From Caulobacter sp. 602-1 (GTDB lineage Bacteria > Pseudomonadota > Alphaproteobacteria > Caulobacterales > Caulobacteraceae): 64,000 nt of DNA. Both the position numbers and the translations under genes were made by a program. The stretch's first letter is position 1. Every line of letters starts with the position of its first letter. The notes below the pieces were generated by a model. It was not told where the DNA came from and did not search any database. It worked only from the letters and a program-made list of their open reading frames with translations. Location of the stretch: contig NZ_RRYI01000002.1 of the NCBI RefSeq assembly GCF_003931565.1, forward strand, positions 496,001-560,000, given 5' to 3'. Below, piece after piece: positions 63,895 through 64,000 of this stretch.

Positions 63895-64000
63895 ATGTCG
63901 AAGCGCCATAGCGCCAAGTACAAGATCGACCGCCGCATGGGTGAAAACCTGTGGGGCCGTCCGAAGTCCCCGGTCAACCAACGCTCGTACGGTCCCGGCC
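63895..64000 (+). CDS. rpsD: 30S ribosomal protein S4 (5' end; runs off the window)
   Basis: The first 35 codons read [20 protein letters not shown], then [15 protein letters not shown], the conserved alphaproteobacterial start of S4. S4 is a primary 16S rRNA-binding protein. The 148 bases upstream hold a plausible but unproven promoter (TTGACC at 63825-63830). Confidence 0.95.
   Translation, partial: MSKRHSAKYKIDRRMGENLWGRPKSPVNQRSYGPG

Overview
The window looks like a chromosomal segment of a Caulobacter (Alphaproteobacteria). The evidence is high GC with long spurious antisense frames, a CckA whose phospho-acceptor residues fall exactly at His322 and Asp623 in a 691-residue protein, a DivJ-type kinase, a fliQ-fliR-flhB operon just upstream of cckA, CtrA-type TTAA-N7-TTAA sites, GANTC (CcrM) sites and an alphaproteobacterial LexA box (GAAC-N7-GAAC) before recA. 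No prophage, CRISPR array, integron or intact insertion sequence was seen. This is core chromosome with small accessory patches.

Layout. 1-8.2 kb: two tandem secreted S9 peptidases, infC, a YitT-type membrane protein, an overlapping pair of LPS-type glycosyltransferases, an alpha/beta hydrolase and an NAD-dependent epimerase-like protein. 8.3-8.5 kb: two identical tRNA-Gly(GCC) genes. 8.6-17.7 kb: a DUF885 protein, KDG kinase, an orphan protein, a stand-alone DnaA domain IV protein coupled to a DUF6456 protein, an SDR enzyme, a secreted jelly-roll-like protein, an ArsR regulator, a DUF2383 protein, TrhO and SufE. 17.7-20.5 kb: a soluble histidine kinase divergent from divJ. 20.5-29.8 kb: small conserved proteins, prfC, a LytTR membrane regulator, an exported alpha/beta hydrolase, a Tat-exported HisC-like aminotransferase, mgsA and a degenerate RNase H-like protein.

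29.8-37.7 kb is the cell-cycle and flagellar region: an AT-rich promoter with a full CtrA site and a 17-bp palindrome drives a TPR-like protein, followed by a TonB-C-like protein, a DUF418 membrane protein, fliQRflhB behind another CtrA site, and cckA. 37.7-45.6 kb: a DUF4199 protein, a LuxR-type membrane regulator operon with an operator-like palindrome, an autotransporter, a GNAT, an NTF2-like protein, a second DUF885 protein and an EAL phosphodiesterase. 45.7-53.5 kb: recA, alaS, a lipoprotein, an AEC transporter, a DUF2939 protein and icd. 53.7-64 kb: a hybrid histidine kinase, a beta-lactamase-fold Tat lipoprotein lacking its catalytic motifs, TrmJ, a host-attachment protein, a DUF1254 protein, and a LysR regulator divergent from the glutathione formaldehyde pathway (frmA plus S-formylglutathione hydrolase). 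Then come a decayed parDE-like toxin-antitoxin locus, a small membrane protein and the start of rpsD.

Links between genes. DivJ, CckA, the CtrA sites and the flagellar export genes belong to one cell-cycle circuit: CckA feeds phosphate to CtrA, and CtrA activates fliQRflhB and probably the TPR gene. The soluble kinase beside divJ shares its DHp signature and may act on the same response regulators. The most interesting less-described items are the mini-DnaA/DUF6456 pair, the CtrA-site TPR gene with its palindromic promoter, the divJ-linked soluble kinase, and two proteins with enzyme folds but lost catalytic residues. Many start codons were moved from the longest frame on ribosome-binding-site evidence, often to TTG or GTG.
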